From: Desulfobulbaceae bacterium
GTDB lineage: Bacteria; Desulfobacterota; Desulfobulbia; Desulfobulbales; Desulfocapsaceae
NCBI GenBank assembly: GCA_030599175.1
Contig: JAUVON010000161.1
Span: 1 to 6,522, forward strand
Length of the DNA: 6,522 nucleotides
Reading direction: 5' to 3'
Both the position numbers and the translations under genes were made by a program. The notes beneath the pieces are model-generated. The model was given only the letters and a program-made list of their open reading frames with translations, made no database searches and was not told where the DNA came from. This document shows positions 1-6,522 of the stretch, one piece after another. Numbering within the stretch: position 1 is the first letter of the stretch; each line of letters begins with the position of its first letter.

Positions 1-3542
<3,542 letters not shown>

Positions 3543-3545
3543 GGG

Positions 3546-5639
3546 TTAGCCTTCCTGCTGTTCGGGCAGGCTGCAGGCATTGAGAAAATCCTTTATCCCT
3601 TCGACATCTTTAAGTCGTCCGTAAACAGTTATCACATCACCCACATGCAGTTTAGTATGTCCTTTTGGGATGACTATCTGGCCGCCCCGCTTGATTGAGA
3701 CCATATTGACTGTATCCGGCAGGGAGAGGTCCTTTATCAGGGCGGAACTGCAGGCGTCCTCTTCCTTCAGCACAAATTCCACAAAACCGTTTTCCTTGGG
3801 TTGACGAAGGTCTACCTGGTGTTCGACTATCTGGCCTCTCTGTTTTCGGACAATGCCGACATCATAGGCCCGGAGGATGTCGCTCCGGCTGATAAGGCCG
3901 CATAACCGGCCCGAACCGTCACGGGAAATAACAGGCAGTCTTGCCAGGTCACGGGGTGACATCTTCTGGATTGCCACCCAAATAGGCTCGTCCGGGAAGA
4001 CGGTAATGGGATCTTCTACGGCGAAATCAGCGACTTTAAGTCCCCTGGAGCTGAAGTCCTCAGCAGACTGCGCTCTATGCATATCCTGAAGAGTGACAAT
4101 ACCCCAGAGTTTATCATTATCCGCCAGGACAGGAAAGCCGAGCAGGTTTTTCTCCTGAAAAAGGGCCATGGCGTCAGAAAAATATTGGTCTTTGTGGATA
4201 GTTACAGGATGACTTTTCATCACTTCGCTGATCTTAACTCCCTGCATGATATCCATATCCCGTCCTTCGGAAAAACGTACCCCGCGTTTCGCAAGTTTCA
4301 TGGTATAGATCGATTCAGGGTGGAGCCACTGAGAAAAATAGCTGGCAGCGACTCCTGCGACCATAAGCGGCAGGATCATCAGATAGTCGTTGCTCATTTC
4401 AAAAACGATGAGCATTGCGGTCAGAGGTGCACGGGCAGTAGCTGAGAAAACGGCCGCCATTCCCACCAGGGCAAACGCGCCTGTATTTCCCTCAAGGGAC
4501 GGGATCCAGATACTGAACAAATGACCCATGGAACCGCCAAGCACGGCACCGATAAAGAGAGAGGGAGCAAAAACACCGCCGGAATTTCCGGATCCGAGGG
4601 TAAATGATGTGGCAAGCGGTTTTATAAAAATAAGAAGGACCATTATCCAGAGCGCTGCTTTTCCCTGGATAGCTGCTTCGATAAAGGGGAAGCCGGAGCC
4701 GTACATATGAGGAATGTGTGTTGTGCCTGTACCGTGAGCTACTGATGAAGCAGGAAATTCGAGGCCGGGAAGATTCATATAAGCCAGGCCGAGGATACCG
4801 AGTAGTACACCTCCTACAGCCGGTTTTAGGATTTGTGGGAATTTCCAGTTATCAAAGACGTCTTCTGAGAAGTTGAGCATCTTCATGAACATGATTCCAA
4901 CAAGTGCTGCTGTCAGGCCGAGGATGAGATAGAGTATAATTTCTACAGGACTCTGCAGACTGTAAGTTGGTACCTGGAAGGCAAATGTATCACCGATAAT
5001 TGATCGGCTGACAACTGAGGCTGCTACTGCGGCGATGACAACGTTGCCAAAGGCGCGCATCTGCAGACCGCACATAAGTACTTCTATGGCAAAGGCGACG
5101 CCGGCAATAGGGGCATTGAAGGTTGCAGCGATGCCTGCTGCAGCCCCGCAGGCGACCAGGTTTCTGATTCGCTCATCGGAGAGACGAAGGAGTTGCCCGA
5201 TAGAGGAGCCAAGGGCCGAACCTACCTGGATGATAGGACCTTCCCGTCCTGCAGAGCCGCCTGTCCCTATGCAGAGGGCAGACGCTGCGATTTTTGCTAC
5301 TGCAACCCTTGCACGAATCCTGCCACCACGAAGAATAAGGGCCTGCATGACTTCGGGTACTCCATGCCCTTTCGCCTCTTTGGCAAAGAGGATAAGAGGC
5401 CCCACCAATAATCCTCCGATCACCGGGACAATTACATAGATCCATTTGCCGATACCAGGTAGGATCGATGAGACGGAAGTATAGGAGAAGTCCTGAATGG
5501 CAAAAATGAGTTTTACAAAAAATACCGAGGCAAGTCCAGTGCTTGCACCAACAACTACTGAAAGGATCAGGAGGTGTAAACCTTCAGGAGGGGCGAAGCG
5601 ATCAATGTACGAACTGATGGTGGCTCGTTTTTGGGTCAT
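3546..5639 (-). CDS. ClC-family anion channel/transporter with two CBS domains and a C-terminal TrkA-C (RCK-C) domain
   Basis: This complete 697-residue inner-membrane protein has a ClC pore domain (about residues 18-440) made of many hydrophobic helices. It should move chloride or a related anion, by channel flow or by anion/proton exchange. The three selectivity motifs are GHGVPE (91-96), GREGP (131-135, gating glutamate E133) and GGVFAP (354-359). Y445 in SIYTMKLAKRG fits the anion-coordinating tyrosine of helix R. Two differences from E. coli ClC-ec1 stand out: H92 replaces the first-motif serine, and V187 (in FAIEVLM) sits where the internal proton glutamate E203 would be. The tail has two CBS domains (about 467-525 and 535-595), each ending in the adenosine-ligand pattern G-h-h-T/S-x-x-D (GIVTLQD 513-519; GLISRSD 581-587). 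A TrkA-C domain follows (about 605-688, with IPKGHTKLHVGDVITVYG). ATG 5639 is the first possible start, because an in-frame TAA lies 11 codons upstream and no ATG, GTG or TTG lies between. No clear Shine-Dalgarno sequence precedes it. The exact anion and mechanism cannot be read from sequence. Confidence 0.93.
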   Translation of the reverse strand: MTQKRATISSYIDRFAPPEGLHLLILSVVVGASTGLASVFFVKLIFAIQDFSYTSVSSILPGIGKWIYVIVPVIGGLLVGPLILFAKEAKGHGVPEVMQALILRGGRIRARVAVAKIAASALCIGTGGSAGREGPIIQVGSALGSSIGQLLRLSDERIRNLVACGAAAGIAATFNAPIAGVAFAIEVLMCGLQMRAFGNVVIAAVAASVVSRSIIGDTFAFQVPTYSLQSPVEIILYLILGLTAALVGIMFMKMLNFSEDVFDNWKFPQILKPAVGGVLLGILGLAYMNLPGLEFPASSVAHGTGTTHIPHMYGSGFPFIEAAIQGKAALWIMVLLIFIKPLATSFTLGSGNSGGVFAPSLFIGAVLGGSMGHLFSIWIPSLEGNTGAFALVGMAAVFSATARAPLTAMLIVFEMSNDYLMILPLMVAGVAASYFSQWLHPESIYTMKLAKRGVRFSEGRDMDIMQGVKISEVMKSHPVTIHKDQYFSDAMALFQEKNLLGFPVLADNDKLWGIVTLQDMHRAQSAEDFSSRGLKVADFAVEDPITVFPDEPIWVAIQKMSPRDLARLPVISRDGSGRLCGLISRSDILRAYDVGIVRKQRGQIVEHQVDLRQPKENGFVEFVLKEEDACSSALIKDLSLPDTVNMVSIKRGGQIVIPKGHTKLHVGDVITVYGRLKDVEGIKDFLNACSLPEQQEG

Positions 5640-5716
5640 CTGGATTTCATTGAAGAAAAAACACTGCTTTTATAAAAAGTTATGGTGTCATAACCACAAC
5701 TGACATATCAGCTGCA

Positions 5717-5734
5717 GTGCTGGTGAACCTGCAC
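5717..5734. repeat. 18-base imperfect dyad (possible operator) upstream of the ClC gene
   Basis: GTGCTGGTGAACCTGCAC pairs with its own reverse complement at 7 of 9 position pairs; the mismatches are T/T at 5721/5730 and G/A at the centre (5725/5726). It lies about 80 bases before the ClC start codon and downstream of the candidate promoter. That is where a repressor operator or a leader-RNA stem could sit. The size and symmetry suit a dimeric helix-turn-helix regulator, but no regulator gene is visible and I recognise no family consensus. Confidence 0.3.
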
Positions 5735-5769
5735 AAACGACCACACACATTACTTGCCCTGAACCCTGC

Positions 5770-5798
5770 TTAATACAGCGTTCCCTCAAGATATTCAA
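5770..5798 (-). promoter_or_regulatory. Candidate sigma-70-type promoter for the ClC gene
   Basis: Reading the minus strand, TTGAAT (5793-5798) and TATTAA (5770-5775) are separated by exactly 17 bases, and TG directly precedes the -10 box. Each box matches the consensus at 4 of 6 positions. Transcription would start near 5763, giving an untranslated leader of about 120 bases. A second, weaker pair, TTGTGG (5694-5699) and TATAAA (5669-5674), is 19 bases apart and closer to the start codon. Neither is proven. Such matches occur by chance in A+T-rich DNA. Confidence 0.3.
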
Positions 5799-5831
5799 GA
5801 ATTTTTTATAAGCTGTCCAGGCCAAATCTTA

Positions 5832-6522
5832 CTATTTGAACTGTAAAGCTTTTCGTGCCTCCTGGCGAAGGGCCATATCCAGAATCACTAGAGATGCCAT
5901 GCCCTCTACGATGGGAACTGCTCTTGGCACCACGCATGGATCGTGTCGGCCCTTTGCCTCAAGTACGGCAGATTCACCTGAAAAATCGGCAGTGTTCTGG
6001 GGTAGAGAGATGGTTGCAGGCGGCTTGAAACCGATACGCAGAGTAATGTATTCCCCGTTTGAAATGCCTCCCTGGATACCGCCGGAATTGTTTGTTTCTG
6101 TTCCCAGACGATCTTCTTTTCTTATAAATGGGTCATTATGCTGTGATCCCCTCAAGCGGGTGCCTGCAAAGCCTGATCCCACCTCAAAACCTTTTGTTGC
6201 AGGTATTGCCAGCATTGCCTGGGCCAGCTTTGCCTCAAGCTTCTCATAGGTTGGTTCGCCAAATCCCGGAGGTACATTACGGATGACACAGGAGACTGTT
6301 CCACCGATGGAATCGCCAAGATCTTTTAAGTCCGTTACTAAAGCCGTCATTTTTTCTGTGGCATTACGGTCGGGGCAGCGTACTATGCTTTTATCAATCT
6401 CAGATCTGGTAATTGTGTCAAAGTCAACAGTCTCGGCTTCAATCTCTCCCACACTGCTGACCCAGGCGACTATATCAATGTTGTATTTTTCTTTCAATAA
6501 TTTGGTAGCGACAGCTCCTGAA
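5832..6522 (-). CDS. aroC: Chorismate synthase, C-terminal part, 5' partial
   Basis: Chorismate synthase catalyses the last common step of aromatic biosynthesis. It removes phosphate from 5-enolpyruvylshikimate-3-phosphate to give chorismate, and it needs reduced FMN. The frame stays open to the right edge: eight more residues (SGAVATKL) precede the TTG at 6497, so that codon is internal. About 229 residues are visible of a family length near 360. The N-terminal signature and first catalytic histidine are therefore outside the window. Numbering from the first full visible codon, motifs include GDSIGG (69-74), VPPGFGEP (83-90), LRGSQHND (123-130), [14 protein letters not shown] (144-157) and [14 protein letters not shown] (191-204). 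The last includes the conserved Arg-His-Asp near the active site. It ends with the usual helix [16 protein letters not shown] and a TAG stop. No defect is seen. The downstream ClC gene is on the same strand but 192 bases away, so co-transcription is possible but not implied. Confidence 0.96.
   Translation of the reverse strand, partial: SGAVATKLLKEKYNIDIVAWVSSVGEIEAETVDFDTITRSEIDKSIVRCPDRNATEKMTALVTDLKDLGDSIGGTVSCVIRNVPPGFGEPTYEKLEAKLAQAMLAIPATKGFEVGSGFAGTRLRGSQHNDPFIRKEDRLGTETNNSGGIQGGISNGEYITLRIGFKPPATISLPQNTADFSGESAVLEAKGRHDPCVVPRAVPIVEGMASLVILDMALRQEARKALQFK

Larger units (their letters stand above)
5640..5831. other. 192-base intergenic region between aroC and the ClC gene
   Basis: This is the only sizeable non-coding stretch in the window. 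On the minus strand it forms the 3' flank of aroC and the leader of the ClC gene. It is A+T-richer than the genes, mainly near both ends. It holds a candidate sigma-70-type promoter (5770-5798) and an 18-base imperfect dyad (5717-5734), listed separately. A weaker inverted pair, TGTCA (5686-5690) and TGACA (5701-5705), has 10 bases between its arms. I see no GC-rich hairpin followed by a T-run that would terminate aroC, no tRNA-like fold and no convincing small ORF. Confidence 0.6.

Noticed and set aside
3554..3570. Hairpin CCTGC/GCAGG just past gltD as an intrinsic terminator
   Set aside because: The stem is only 5 base pairs with a 7-base loop. No T-run follows on the plus strand, and it lies within the ClC coding sequence.
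5035..5439. 134-codon plus-strand frame inside the ClC gene
   Set aside because: It is Ala/Pro/Arg-rich without motifs and mirrors the conserved ClC helices. It is an antisense shadow.
5783..5801. Direct repeat TCTTGA (twice, 9 bases apart) in the aroC-ClC gap as a regulator site
   Set aside because: Only two 6-base copies in A+T-rich DNA, overlapping the candidate -35 box. This is too short to separate from chance.
6495..6497. TTG as the start of aroC
   Set aside because: The frame continues upstream to the window edge with family-like residues, and the N-terminal third of chorismate synthase is missing, so the true start is outside the window.

Overview
The window looks like an ordinary chromosomal segment of a Gram-negative bacterium. 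It holds two complete genes, two genes cut by the window edges, and one 192-base intergenic gap. GltB and GltD closely resemble the proteobacterial (E. coli-type) NADPH glutamate synthase, from my memory of the family. A ClC protein with CBS and TrkA-C modules, together with mid-range base composition, would suit a proteobacterium in the broad sense, perhaps a Desulfobacterota-like lineage. That placement is inference only; I could not search any database.

Left half, plus strand: the C-terminal half of gltB (about 705 codons, 5' end outside the window) is followed after 10 bases by complete gltD. Together they encode the two subunits of glutamate synthase (GOGAT), which uses NADPH to make two glutamates from glutamine and 2-oxoglutarate. 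The gltD Shine-Dalgarno sequence overlaps the gltB stop codon, so the two are almost certainly one operon with coupled translation.

Right half, minus strand: the 3' part of aroC (chorismate synthase, the last step of the shikimate pathway) enters from the right edge. A 192-base gap follows, then a complete ClC-family anion channel/transporter gene whose cytoplasmic tail carries two CBS domains and a TrkA-C (RCK-C) domain. The ClC gene ends tail-to-tail with gltD, with only 3 bases between the stop codons.

I found no mobile element, CRISPR array, tRNA or rRNA gene, phage gene or defence system. The most notable points are in the ClC protein: a channel-like Val where transporters have the internal proton glutamate, a His in the first selectivity motif, and a double nucleotide-sensing-type tail. 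The others are the very tight convergent junction and an 18-base dyad upstream of the ClC gene. No convincing novel system is visible.
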